12,049 bases of DNA. Source: JAKORR01 sp964608495 (GTDB taxonomy: Bacteria > Armatimonadota > Zipacnadia > Zipacnadales > FEN-943). The stretch covers positions 1 through 12,049 of the forward strand of contig CAZSOQ010000165.1 of the NCBI GenBank assembly GCA_964608495.1, given 5' to 3'. Numbering within the stretch: position 1 is the first letter of the stretch; the number at the start of each line of letters is the position of its first letter. The translations under genes and the position numbers were made by a program. Of the stretch, positions 1 to 6,981 are shown piece by piece. The notes below the pieces were generated by a model. That model saw only the letters and a program-made list of their open reading frames with translations. It ran no database searches and was not told the DNA's origin.

Positions 1-140
1 ATGTACACCCCGTCCGTGCCCAGGTCCGCGGCGCGCCGAAGGACGCTGAAGATGTCCCACTCGGCGGGGCCGCCGGGCTCGCCGGCGGTGCGGAAGCCGT
101 GGTTGTAGCTGTAGGACCCGATCCCGAAGCGCATGGCCAT
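1..140 (-). CDS. Sugar-phosphate isomerase/epimerase family protein (N-terminal fragment)
   Basis: Only the first 46 codons are present; the gene runs off the left edge. The visible protein begins MAMRFGIGSYSYN and continues through a stretch ending in AADLGTDGVY. This is the usual opening of the xylose-isomerase-like TIM-barrel family: a first beta strand with a GxxSY-type turn, then a helix leading to the second strand. Family members isomerise or epimerise sugars, keto-sugars or inositol derivatives; the substrate cannot be told from this fragment. The ATG overlaps the stop of the upstream oxidoreductase by one base (TGATG on the minus strand), so the two are probably translationally coupled and act in one pathway. 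A second in-frame ATG two codons later is an alternative start. The family call is fairly secure from the N-terminus and the Gfo/Idh/MocA partner, but rests on few residues. Confidence 0.7.
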   Translation of the reverse strand, partial: MAMRFGIGSYSYNHGFRTAGEPGGPAEWDIFSVLRRAADLGTDGVY

Positions 141-1222
141 CACCCCGTGATCTCGGTGAGGTCTACCGCCCGCCCCTCGCCGGCCGAGCGCATCGCCGCT
201 TCGTACAGGGCGACGCTGGTGAGGTTGTCGCGGGCGCTGTTGGTGGGCTCACGGTCCTCGGCGAGCGCCCAGAGCATCTCGGACATGGTGCCCACGTAGG
301 TCAGGTTGACCATCCGCATCCACTCGGCGGGCACGTCCAGGGCGACGGGCCGCATCTCCCGGCCCCCTCGGCCAAAGGAGAGGTTGACGAAGCCGCTTCC
401 CGTGAGGACGCCCTCGGATCCCTCGATGCGGAAGGCCATGATACCGTCGGGGCCGCGGCTGACCTGGTCCATGACGAGCAGGCCGCGCGCGCCGGCCTCG
501 AACTCGACGGTGACGGCGGCGATCATGTCGCTGCGGAAGTGCTGGTCCGGGGCTCGGGTGGTGCTGGCGAAGACGCGGGTGGGAGCCTGCCCCGCCCAGA
601 AGCGGAGGAAGTCGAGCTGGTGCGCGCCCCACTCGACGAGGAGGAAGTCGTCGAGGAAGGCGTTCCAGCGGCGCCGGTCCTCCTGCCAGTAGGCCACGTC
701 CTGGTCGCCGACCATGTGGTGGAAGAGGAGCAGGGGCCGGCCGATGATGCCCCGGGCGATGAGCAACCGGGCCGCCCGGTAGGCGGGGAGCCAGTGGTAG
801 TGGAGGTGCACGCCCATCCGCACGCCGGCCTCCGCGGCAGCCCGCACCATGGCCGCGCCCTCCGCGTAGGTGCCGGCGAGCGGCTTCTGGCTCATGATGT
901 GCTTGCCCGCCGCGGCGGTGTCCCTGACGATCTCGAGGCGCCCGGTCCGGGGCGTCAGGATGTCCACGATGTCCACCCCGGGCAGGTCGAGCAGAGCGCG
1001 GTAGTCGGTGAAGCCGCGCTCGATGCCGAAACGCTCCTGGGCGGCGCTGAGCGCGGCCTCGTCCAGGTCCGCGACGGCCACCACGCGCAGCCCCGCCGCT
1101 GCATAGCCCGGCAGGTGGTAGTCCATCGCGGCAAAGCCCGCACCGATGACGCCGATGGCGACGTCAAGGTCGTCCGGCAGCCTGGGTTGCCAGTCCACAG
1201 GCAGCTCTGTGTCCTCGCTCAC
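140..1222 (-). CDS. Gfo/Idh/MocA family NAD(P)-dependent oxidoreductase
   Basis: The 360-residue length is normal for the family. An N-terminal Rossmann fold begins at about residue 21, with the dinucleotide motif GAGF at 27-30 and an acidic strand end (ADLDE, 51-55). The catalytic-lysine motif is SQKPLAG (111-117, K113); QKP replaces the more common EKP. The C-terminal alpha/beta domain carries WGAHQLDFLRFW at 198-209, the usual HxxD substrate-site segment (H201, D204). Such enzymes oxidise or reduce a hydroxyl on sugars, inositols or glycosides in the cytoplasm. I chose the GTG start at 1222 because GGGAGG lies eight bases upstream; the reading frame stays open to 1498, but that stretch is divergent intergenic DNA and part of the methyltransferase. 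It overlaps the downstream isomerase by one base. The two together suggest a keto-sugar or inositol route; the exact substrate is unknown. Confidence 0.88.
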   Translation of the reverse strand: MSEDTELPVDWQPRLPDDLDVAIGVIGAGFAAMDYHLPGYAAAGLRVVAVADLDEAALSAAQERFGIERGFTDYRALLDLPGVDIVDILTPRTGRLEIVRDTAAAGKHIMSQKPLAGTYAEGAAMVRAAAEAGVRMGVHLHYHWLPAYRAARLLIARGIIGRPLLLFHHMVGDQDVAYWQEDRRRWNAFLDDFLLVEWGAHQLDFLRFWAGQAPTRVFASTTRAPDQHFRSDMIAAVTVEFEAGARGLLVMDQVSRGPDGIMAFRIEGSEGVLTGSGFVNLSFGRGGREMRPVALDVPAEWMRMVNLTYVGTMSEMLWALAEDREPTNSARDNLTSVALYEAAMRSAGEGRAVDLTEITG

Positions 1223-1418
1223 TGAGCACACCTCCCGGCCCACCAGGGACCCCGGGCGTTCCGGGACGGCTTCCCTCGGCCCACCGCCGGACCTTCGCGC
1301 GGGGGGGGCCGCGGTGAGGTTGCCGGGCCACCTCGCGTGCGCGGCGGGCCGGGGCGCCGAAGGCAGCGTGTCCCGAGCGGCGAATAGCCGGGGCGACGGT
1401 TCGCCGGATTCCACTGCC

Positions 1419-2258
1419 ATGACCCGCCATCTCGTCGTGCTGGGTGACGCTCGCCGGATGCCCGAGCTGGAAGACCGCTCGGTGCGCCTGGTCGTCACGT
1501 CGCCGCCCTACTGGTGCATCAAGGATTATGGGCGCGCGGGGCAGATCGGGTGTGGGCAGAGCTACGAGGAGTACCTGGCGGCGCTCGAGGAGGTGCTGGC
1601 CGAGTGCCGCCGGGTGCTGGACCGGGGCTGCCGGATGGCGATCAACGTGGGCGACCAGTTCCTGCGAGCCAGCGAGCACGGGAGGTATCACGTGCAGCCC
1701 ATCGGCGCGGACATCATCCACATCGGGCGGCGGCTGGACCTGGACTACATGGGCTCGATCATCTGGCGGAAGATCACGACGACGAACACGACCGGCGGGT
1801 GCTGCTGGATGGGGTCCATCTACTACCCGCGCGACGGACACATCACCTACGAGCACGAGTATATCCATCTGCTGCGAAAGCGCGGCAGGCCGCCCGGGGC
1901 CCCCTCGCCCGAGGCGAAGGAGCGGTCACGGCTGACGAAGGAGCAACGGTCGGCCTGGTTCCGGGGCGTGTGGGAGGACCTGCCGCCGGCGCGCCAGAAG
2001 GGCCACGAGGCGATGTTCCCTGTGGACCTGCCGCGCCGCCTCATCAGGATGTACAGCTTCTGGGGGGAGACGGTGCTGGACCCCTTCCTCGGCAGCGGCA
2101 CCACTGCGCTGGCCGCGGCGCTCGAGGGGCGCAACTCGGTGGGTTACGAGATCAACCCGGAGTTCGAGGAGCAGATCCGGGCGCGACTCGGGGCGGGCCA
2201 GGTGAGTCTGTTCCCCGACGAGGACGCCAAGCTGGAGATCGCCCGCCGGGACGGCTGA
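1419..2258 (+). CDS. DNA methyltransferase, probable N4-cytosine type (solitary)
   Basis: The 279-residue protein has the catalytic motif TSPPYW at residues 27-32 near its N-terminus and the S-adenosylmethionine motif DPFLGSGTT at 221-229 near its C-terminus. That order (motif IV before motif I) is the beta class. SPPY is typical of N4-cytosine enzymes, whereas N6-adenine enzymes usually carry D/NPPY. In between are IIWRK, a TTG-rich segment and HEYIHLLRKRG, also normal for this family. ATG at 1419 is chosen because the protein then starts just before the conserved GDA...SVRLVVTSPPYW block; the frame is open further upstream without homology-like sequence. The ribosome site is weak. No restriction endonuclease, Vsr or specificity subunit lies next to it, so it looks solitary and could be regulatory, phage-derived or protective. 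The target site cannot be predicted. Confidence 0.88.
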   Translation: MTRHLVVLGDARRMPELEDRSVRLVVTSPPYWCIKDYGRAGQIGCGQSYEEYLAALEEVLAECRRVLDRGCRMAINVGDQFLRASEHGRYHVQPIGADIIHIGRRLDLDYMGSIIWRKITTTNTTGGCCWMGSIYYPRDGHITYEHEYIHLLRKRGRPPGAPSPEAKERSRLTKEQRSAWFRGVWEDLPPARQKGHEAMFPVDLPRRLIRMYSFWGETVLDPFLGSGTTALAAALEGRNSVGYEINPEFEEQIRARLGAGQVSLFPDEDAKLEIARRDG

Positions 2259-2280
2259 CGCGGGCCGGGGCGGTACGGTA

Positions 2281-3459
2281 TCAGTGGAGCAGGTCGCGAT
2301 ACAGAGCCTGCACGCGCTCGGCGTTCGCGTCGGCGTCGAAAAGGTCCAGGGCCCGCCGGCGCCCCGCGCGGCCCATCTCGGCCGCCCGTTCCGGGTCGGT
2401 GAGAAGCGCGAGCAGGCCGTCGGCGATCTCCGCCGGGTCGTCGTGATCCACCAGGTAGCCGCACAGGCCGTCGGGGCAGATCTCGGGCGCCGCGCCACCC
2501 CGTCCGGCCACCACGGGCTTCCCGGTGGCCATGGCCTCGACCAGCGACCGGCCGAAGGGCTCGTCCCTGGACGGCAGCACCAGCATCTCGCAGAGCCTGA
2601 GCAGCTCGGGGATGTCTTGCCGGTGTCCCGTCCAGAGGACGGCGTGGCCCACCCCCTGGTCCTCGGCCAGCGCCTGAAGCTCGTCCAGGTACTCGGCTTG
2701 CCAGAAGTTCGTGGTGCCCACCACGACCAGCCGCGCGTCCGGGAAGCGATTTACGACCCTGGGCAGGGCACGGAGCAGCTCGGCGTGGCCCTTCCACGGG
2801 GTCAGCCGGGCGACGATCATCACGACGCGGTGCCGGGAACCGAGGCCGAGCTCCCGGCGCAGGCCGTCGGGCTCGGGGCCCGGCTGGAAGTGCTCCAGGG
2901 GGACGCCGTTGTAGATCACCTCGACCCTGGGGGCGAGGTCGCGGACCTGCTCGGCCACGGCCTGGGAGATCGCGATGATGGTGGGGCGCACCAGGGCCGC
3001 CGCGCGCCGCAGCATCGCCCGCGGCCCTGGCTCGGTCACGATGTCCCGCATGTGCCACACGACAGGAGTACCGGCGGCCCGGGCCGCCGCCCCGGCGAGG
3101 AGGTGGCACTTGAGGGTGTTGCTGTGGACGAGGGCCGCGCCGTGGGAGCGCAGGACCCGCCGCATCTCGAGCACGGGCCGGACGGCCGCGGCGAGCTTGC
3201 CCAGATTCCCCAAGAGGCCGGGAGCGACGTCCCGGCGGCGCGGCTCCAGCAGCCGACGGTCGCGGAAGACCTCGCAGGTGAGCGCTCCGTCCTCGCAGGG
3301 CAGGTCGCGAAGCCAGTCCGCGCCGGGGGCGTGCAGGATCAGGGGGCGGAAGCTGGCGGTGTCAAGGCGCTCGAGGAGCAGCCTCAAGCTGATCTCGGCG
3401 CCACCCACTACAGCGGCGTGGTCGGCGTATGCTATGGTACTGGGGCTCGCCTGGCGCAT
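2281..3459 (-). CDS. GT4-family glycosyltransferase (GT-B fold)
   Basis: The 392-residue protein is a complete retaining GT-B glycosyltransferase. The N-terminal acceptor domain opens with a strand followed by the GGAE loop (19-22). The C-terminal nucleotide-sugar domain has ARLTPWKG (217-224; R218 and K223 contact the phosphates in relatives), then VVVGTT, and the E-x7-E signature EPFGRSLVE (E300, E308), followed by GGAAPEI (321-327). Such enzymes transfer a sugar from an NDP-sugar to a lipid, polysaccharide or small acceptor at the cytoplasmic face of the membrane. Donor and acceptor are not predictable. The frame is open to 3537, but the start at 3459 places the family's first beta strand at the N-terminus and lies downstream of a good promoter at 3509-3537. 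Its 3' end is 22 bases from the end of the convergent methyltransferase gene. It has no neighbouring polysaccharide cluster. Confidence 0.9.
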   Translation of the reverse strand: MRQASPSTIAYADHAAVVGGAEISLRLLLERLDTASFRPLILHAPGADWLRDLPCEDGALTCEVFRDRRLLEPRRRDVAPGLLGNLGKLAAAVRPVLEMRRVLRSHGAALVHSNTLKCHLLAGAAARAAGTPVVWHMRDIVTEPGPRAMLRRAAALVRPTIIAISQAVAEQVRDLAPRVEVIYNGVPLEHFQPGPEPDGLRRELGLGSRHRVVMIVARLTPWKGHAELLRALPRVVNRFPDARLVVVGTTNFWQAEYLDELQALAEDQGVGHAVLWTGHRQDIPELLRLCEMLVLPSRDEPFGRSLVEAMATGKPVVAGRGGAAPEICPDGLCGYLVDHDDPAEIADGLLALLTDPERAAEMGRAGRRRALDLFDADANAERVQALYRDLLH

Positions 3460-3508
3460 CGGGCACAGTCTCGCTCGGTCGGGGAGATGAGCAGACGATA
3501 GCGTCGGT

Positions 3509-3537
3509 ATTGTAGTAAGGGCCCCGAGGAGCCGCAA
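3509..3537 (-). promoter_or_regulatory. Sigma70-like promoter for the glycosyltransferase gene
   Basis: On the minus strand, TTGCGG (3537-3532) and TACAAT (3514-3509) are separated by exactly 17 bases. The -10 box matches the consensus at five of six positions and the -35 at three to four. The expected transcript start is near 3502, about 40 bases before the chosen ATG at 3459, which argues against a start at 3537. The spacer contains one copy of a 9-base direct repeat (GGCCCCGAG, plus-strand sense). Confidence 0.5.
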
Positions 3538-3563
3538 GGGCGCTGTGGCGCGTTGGCCCCGAG
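3520..3563. repeat. 9-base direct repeat pair in the divergent leader
   Basis: GGCCCCGAG occurs at 3520-3528 and again at 3555-3563, 35 bases apart, between the divergent glycosyltransferase and URO-D-family genes. The left copy sits in the spacer of the glycosyltransferase promoter, so it could be an operator. In DNA this rich in G and C, chance repetition is also possible. Confidence 0.3.
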
Positions 3564-3581
3564 CGACAGGGAGGGACCGAC

Positions 3582-4730
3582 ATGGAGCCGCAAGAGATCG
3601 AGTCCCACAACCTGGCGGTGGCCCATCTCTGGGAGCACTTCCGAGCGGGCGTCAACGAGCGCGTTCCGGTCACCTTCGCGACCGACGAGTACGTCTGGCT
3701 CAACCTGACAGGCCACACCTTCCGTGAGTTCTATACGGACCCGCGGGTGCAGCTAGACGTGCAATTGGCGGGCCAGGCGTGGTTCGCCGAGACGGTGGTG
3801 CATGATCAGCGTCTGGGGCCGCCGGCTGAGTGCTGGACGGTGGTGCCGCGCTTCTGGATGGACGAATGCGAGGGCCTCGGGTGCGAGATCGTGGTACAGG
3901 AAAACGATTTCGCGTGGGAGAGGCCGGTGCGGGCGGACAAGGGGCAGCTGCTGCGGCGACTGGCGGACCTGGACCCCCGCGAGATGGTCCTGGGCAGCCG
4001 GCTGTGGGGCCTGTACGAGGCCATGAGGAACCTGGCGGACGGCATGACCTACCGCGACCTGCCCGTCCGCATCTATTTCCCCGGGGGCGGGACGCACGGG
4101 CTGTTCACGGTGACCTGTCAGGTGCGCGGGGCCGAGCGGTTCTGCCTGGACCTGAAGGAGGACCCAGACTTCGCCTACGAGCTGCTGGGGCTGGTGGCGG
4201 ACAAGACCCTCGCGCGGATCCGGGCGTGGCACGAACTGGCCGCGACGGGCACCGAGCTGCCCATGAGCGGGATGTGGGGGATGGCCGACGATGCCCTGCA
4301 GCTCATCTCGGCCGACACCTACCGGCGGCTGGTCCTGCCCCACCATGAGCGCATGTACTCGGCCATGACCAGCGGCGACCGGCACATGCACCTGTGCGGC
4401 TACGCGCAGCAGCACTTCGAGGCCCTGTACCACGAGCTGGGGATCGTGTCGCTCGAGGGGCCCGGGACCTTCGTGGACCACGGCGCGCTGCTGGAGGCGA
4501 TGCCTCGGCTGCGGCTGGGCGCCCAGTGCGACCACACCGTGCTCATGCTCGGGCCGGAGGCTGAGATCAGCCGGATGATGCGCGGGATGCTCAGCGACGC
4601 GGCCAGGAAACCCGGGCGGTTCTCGATCAGCGGCTTTCTCGTGCGGCAGACGCCGCTGGAGCACGTGCGGGCGATGTATGAGGCCGGCAAGCGCTATGGG
4701 GTCATCGGGGACGCCGTGGAAACGCCCTGA
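3582..4730 (+). CDS. Uroporphyrinogen-decarboxylase (URO-D) family protein, not HemE
   Basis: The 382-residue protein has the overall pattern of the URO-D/methyltransferase TIM-barrel family. This includes a segment HMHLCGYAQQHFEALYHELG (residues 268-287) with H270-L-C272-G273, which resembles the HxCG zinc motif of MtaA/MtbA-type methylcobamide methyltransferases. A further cysteine, C316 (GAQCDHTVLMLGP), could complete a metal site. It lacks the N-terminal arginine motif of true haem-pathway HemE (PVWxMRQAGR), so I do not call it hemE. The likely role is methyl transfer or an unknown decarboxylation in the cytoplasm; many bacteria with large sugar-catabolic gene sets have several such genes of unknown substrate. 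The ATG at 3582 is preceded by GGGAGG nine bases upstream. It is transcribed alone, divergent from the glycosyltransferase and convergent with wrbA. Confidence 0.8.
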   Translation: MEPQEIESHNLAVAHLWEHFRAGVNERVPVTFATDEYVWLNLTGHTFREFYTDPRVQLDVQLAGQAWFAETVVHDQRLGPPAECWTVVPRFWMDECEGLGCEIVVQENDFAWERPVRADKGQLLRRLADLDPREMVLGSRLWGLYEAMRNLADGMTYRDLPVRIYFPGGGTHGLFTVTCQVRGAERFCLDLKEDPDFAYELLGLVADKTLARIRAWHELAATGTELPMSGMWGMADDALQLISADTYRRLVLPHHERMYSAMTSGDRHMHLCGYAQQHFEALYHELGIVSLEGPGTFVDHGALLEAMPRLRLGAQCDHTVLMLGPEAEISRMMRGMLSDAARKPGRFSISGFLVRQTPLEHVRAMYEAGKRYGVIGDAVETP

Positions 4731-4759
4731 CAGCCCAGCCGGAGGGCCGCCGGCCCCCG

Positions 4760-5395
4760 TCAGAAGTCCGGCGGGCTGATCCCGCCGGCGATCAGCGCCC
4801 GCGTCACCTCGGCGACGTGCCTGCCCTGGAAGGCGGCCATCCGCAGCTCGGCCTCGGACGGTCGGCGGGAGCCCTCGGGGCCGGCGATGGTCGTGGCGCC
4901 GTAGGGGCTGCCCCCCATCACCTCGTCCACCGTCTGGATCGTCACCTTGGGCATGGGCAGGCCCACGACGATCATGCCGTGGTGCAGGAGGGTGATCATG
5001 AAGCTGAGCAGCGTGCTTTCCTGCCCCGCGTGCTGGGTGTTCGAGGAAGCGAAGACGCTGCCGACCTTGCCCACCAGCGCACCCTTGACCCAGAGCGGGC
5101 CGGTCTGGTCCAGGAAGTTGCGCATCTGGGCGCACATGTTGCCGAAGCGCGTGGGGGTGCCGAAGATGACGGCGTCGGCGTCGGCGAGCTGCCTGGCCTC
5201 GGCGATGGGGACGTCGGCGAAGGCCCGACGGGCCTCGGTGGCGCCGTACCGCTCCAGAACGTCCTCCGGTACAAGCTCGGCGACCTGGTAGAGGCTTACG
5301 TCGGCGCCCGCGACCTGGCGGGCTCCCTCGGCCACGGCCTCGGCCATGCGGTGGATGTGCCCGTACATGCTGTAGAAGATGACCTGGATCCTCAT
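4760..5395 (-). CDS. wrbA: NAD(P)H:quinone oxidoreductase WrbA
   Basis: A flavodoxin-like FMN enzyme that reduces quinones by two electrons, protecting cells from redox-cycling semiquinones; relatives are cytoplasmic tetramers. The 211-residue length is close to typical WrbA (about 200). The FMN phosphate loop is SMYGHIHRMA (9-18). The family hallmark GTPTRFGNMCAQMRNFLDQT spans 79-98, followed by LWVKGALVGKVGSVFASS (101-118), then TQHAGQESTLLSF and LLHHGMIVVGLP. The start at 5395 gives the normal N-terminus MRIQVIFYSMYGH and has GGGGAGG eight bases upstream; an open extension to 5509 has no family similarity. It is a single-gene unit. The next gene, on the opposite strand, ends 29 bases away, and only a short GC hairpin without a T-run lies between. 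Confidence 0.95.
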   Translation of the reverse strand: MRIQVIFYSMYGHIHRMAEAVAEGARQVAGADVSLYQVAELVPEDVLERYGATEARRAFADVPIAEARQLADADAVIFGTPTRFGNMCAQMRNFLDQTGPLWVKGALVGKVGSVFASSNTQHAGQESTLLSFMITLLHHGMIVVGLPMPKVTIQTVDEVMGGSPYGATTIAGPEGSRRPSEAELRMAAFQGRHVAEVTRALIAGGISPPDF

Positions 5396-5546
5396 CCCAG
5401 AGACCTCCCCGGCGAAGGGACAGGCGGTGGTGGCCGGGGCTCTGGGGCGCCCACGGATGCCGTCCTCTGTGGCGCCTTTGCCTCTGCGCCAGGCCTCCCA
5501 CGAAGACACGGCACCTGACCTGGCGCCGGCGCAAGCGAGGAGATGC

Positions 5547-5558
5547 CCGCCTGGGCGG
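5547..5558. promoter_or_regulatory. Dyad upstream of the TATAAT promoter, possible regulator site
   Basis: CCGCC and GGCGG are exact inverted arms separated by TG. They end 25 bases before the TATAAT box, so they would lie roughly at -49 to -38 relative to the expected start. No TTGACA-like -35 box exists here, so an activator site is conceivable. GC-rich dyads arise easily by chance, hence low confidence. Confidence 0.2.
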
Positions 5559-5583
5559 CGAACCCCAGGGGGTATGTTTCGTC

Positions 5584-5589
5584 TATAAT
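5584..5589 (+). promoter_or_regulatory. Exact TATAAT -10 box for the YYRP-repeat gene
   Basis: A perfect TATAAT in very GC-rich DNA, followed by GG and then GGAACC at 5597-5602. The expected transcript start is about 5596, leaving a leader of roughly 30 bases before the ATG at 5626. No recognisable -35 box lies 16-18 bases upstream. The same TATAATGG(T/C)GC core recurs at 11055. Confidence 0.5.
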
Positions 5590-5625
5590 GGTGCAGGGAA
5601 CCTAGGTGGCAAAGGGGGGTCGGCG

Positions 5626-6168
5626 ATGAAGAGGAACGGATCGAGAGGGTTCGCCCGATTGGCGGGGCTCGTCCTTGCCGCGGCGGTGGCGGCGACGGCC
5701 CTGGCCGGTGGTGTGGAGTACTACCGCCCGGGGTCGGGCAAGAGCGACAAGAGCTCCACGAGATCGGGCAAGGTTGAGACCTATAAGCCGGGCAGCACGG
5801 ACCGCGGCCGGACGTCGGACCGGGACCCCTATTACCGCCCCACCACCCCCCAGGGCCGGTCTCTCGGCCGTCCCTACACCGCCGGGCGCGGGTATCCCTG
5901 GGACCGTCTGGCGGCCCTGCAGATGGAGGAGATAGCCCTGAAGTGGAAGTTCTACGGGCTCTTCTCCAAGGGGTCCTACGACCCCGACGAGGTAGCGGCG
6001 CTGGGACGCCAGTTGGAGCGTCTCGAGCGTGAGAAGGCCCGGCTCAACAGAGAGTTGGCAACGTACAAGGGCACTGGTCCCTATGGCAGCGGCGCCCCGG
6101 ACTACTATCGGTACGGGGACGACAAGAGGCCGAGGAAGCCTGCCGTGGATTACTACCGTAGGGACTAG
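5626..6168 (+). CDS. Secreted protein with tyrosine-rich YYRP repeats (unknown function)
   Basis: I do not recognise a family. The 180-residue protein begins with a clear Sec signal peptide: positive n-region (KR, R), hydrophobic LAGLVLAAAVAATA (12-25) and a likely cleavage after ALA at residue 27. The mature part has imperfect repeats around tyrosine-basic-proline motifs: EYYRPGSGKS (31-40), ETYKPGSTDR (51-60) and PYYRP (69-72 core), with related DYYRYGDDKR and DYYRRD near and at the C-terminus. Residues about 121-147 are an amphipathic, probably coiled-coil helix rich in Glu, Arg and Leu. The repeats are strongly basic and low in complexity, suggesting a flexible exported protein that binds polymer, cell wall or nucleic acid; this is inference. 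The start is set by the signal peptide and by a G-rich ribosome site. It is a single-gene unit behind an exact TATAAT. Confidence 0.75.
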   Translation: MKRNGSRGFARLAGLVLAAAVAATALAGGVEYYRPGSGKSDKSSTRSGKVETYKPGSTDRGRTSDRDPYYRPTTPQGRSLGRPYTAGRGYPWDRLAALQMEEIALKWKFYGLFSKGSYDPDEVAALGRQLERLEREKARLNRELATYKGTGPYGSGAPDYYRYGDDKRPRKPAVDYYRRD

Positions 6169-6195
6169 GGCCGGGCTCGGGGGCGGCAAGGTCGT

Positions 6196-6981
6196 TCACG
6201 GGCCGTTTGCAGGAGGGAATCCGGCGGGATAGTCGCGAGCGACGAGGGCGATGGCGCCAACCTGCCGGCCCGCCGTTTGGCCGTCGCGGCGATAGGAGAA
6301 GAAGCGCTCGGCGTCGTGCTTGGTGCAGGCGCCGGGCGCCTTGATGTGACCCTCCGGCACTCCCAGGGACATCAGGGCCGCCCGCGCAAGGCCCGGCAGG
6401 TCGGCGAAGACCGCACCTTGGCGGCGGGTCACGTGCGATCCCCCGTCGGGAAGTGCTCTCAGCTTCTCAGCTACGTCGGGGCGGATCTGGAAGCAGCAGG
6501 GCCCTATGGCCGGGCCCAGGGCGGCCCAGAGGTCGCCCGGCGCGAAGCCCAGGCGCTCGATCTCGCGCAGGGCCTTGGCGATTACACCCGCGGCGAGCCC
6601 ACGCCAGCCGGCGTGTACGGCCGCCACGACCCCGCACGGGCACCATAGCAGAAGGGGTAGGCAGTCGGCGACCCGGACGGCCACGGCGACGCCGGGCGAC
6701 GTGGTGACTAGCGCATCGCAGAGAGGGACGACCAGCCTCGGGGAGAGGGGAGGGGTGGTGAGGGTCGCCACCTGGGCGCCGTGAACCTGCTCGCACTGGA
6801 CGAGGGCGCTCGCGCCGAGGTCGCCGACGACGCGCTCCCAGGAGGCTTGGGCTCTCTCGGCGGCGGCCGGGGAGAAGTCGTTCGTGCCGTCGGGGCCGCG
6901 CCAGGTGAAGCCCGGCGCGAGACCGTGCTCCCGATCCAGCCACCACCACAGGTCGTCCAGGGGCGTTGCGCGGGGGCTCAC
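6196..6981 (-). CDS. pgeF: Laccase-domain (YfiH/PgeF/YlmD) family protein, purine nucleoside phosphorylase-like
   Basis: The 261 residues match the DUF152 family, formerly called polyphenol oxidase. Members have been shown to act as purine nucleoside phosphorylase/adenosine deaminase, and E. coli PgeF also removes misplaced L-Ser from peptidoglycan precursors. The zinc-site motifs are present: QVHGAQV (66-72, H68 region), VADCLPLLL (104-112, C107) and AVHAGWRGL (121-129, H123). ALGPAIGPCCFQI (154-166) and CTKHDAERFFSYRRDGQTAG (219-238) are further hallmarks. The start is GTG at 6981, whose GTGA overlaps the stop of the dehydrogenase gene by four bases, so translation is probably coupled. It is the last gene of the long minus-strand operon. 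The family is certain; which of its activities applies is not, so the symbol is by similarity only. Confidence 0.88.
   Translation of the reverse strand: MSPRATPLDDLWWWLDREHGLAPGFTWRGPDGTNDFSPAAAERAQASWERVVGDLGASALVQCEQVHGAQVATLTTPPLSPRLVVPLCDALVTTSPGVAVAVRVADCLPLLLWCPCGVVAAVHAGWRGLAAGVIAKALREIERLGFAPGDLWAALGPAIGPCCFQIRPDVAEKLRALPDGGSHVTRRQGAVFADLPGLARAALMSLGVPEGHIKAPGACTKHDAERFFSYRRDGQTAGRQVGAIALVARDYPAGFPPANGP

Larger units (their letters stand above)
5396..5625. other. Divergent intergenic region between wrbA and the YYRP-repeat gene
   Basis: This 230-base stretch has no convincing gene. It holds the wrbA ribosome site (left end), a 10-base palindrome GCGCCGGCGC (5523-5532), a near-palindrome CCGCC-TG-GGCGG (5547-5558) and an exact TATAAT (5584-5589) reading rightward. 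I could not identify a clear promoter for wrbA. Confidence 0.5.

Noticed and set aside
539..1225. Plus-strand open frame of 228 codons opposite the Gfo/Idh/MocA gene
   Set aside because: No domain pattern, and the real oxidoreductase has all family motifs on the other strand.
1223..1498. N-terminal extension of the oxidoreductase to 1498
   Set aside because: It would run into the divergent methyltransferase gene; the GTG at 1222 has a good ribosome site and starts just before the Rossmann fold.
2284..3501. Plus-strand open frame of 405 codons opposite the glycosyltransferase
   Set aside because: No recognisable motifs; fully explained as the antisense of a gene with the GT4 E-x7-E signature.
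4744..4756. Hairpin GGGCC-GCC-GGCCC between the convergent URO-D-family and wrbA genes as a terminator
   Set aside because: The stem is only five base pairs with a three-base loop and no T-run on either strand; not enough for an intrinsic terminator.
3753..5534. Minus-strand open frame of 593 codons across the URO-D-family gene and wrbA
   Set aside because: Arginine/proline/histidine-rich nonsense translation overlapping two well-supported genes on both strands.
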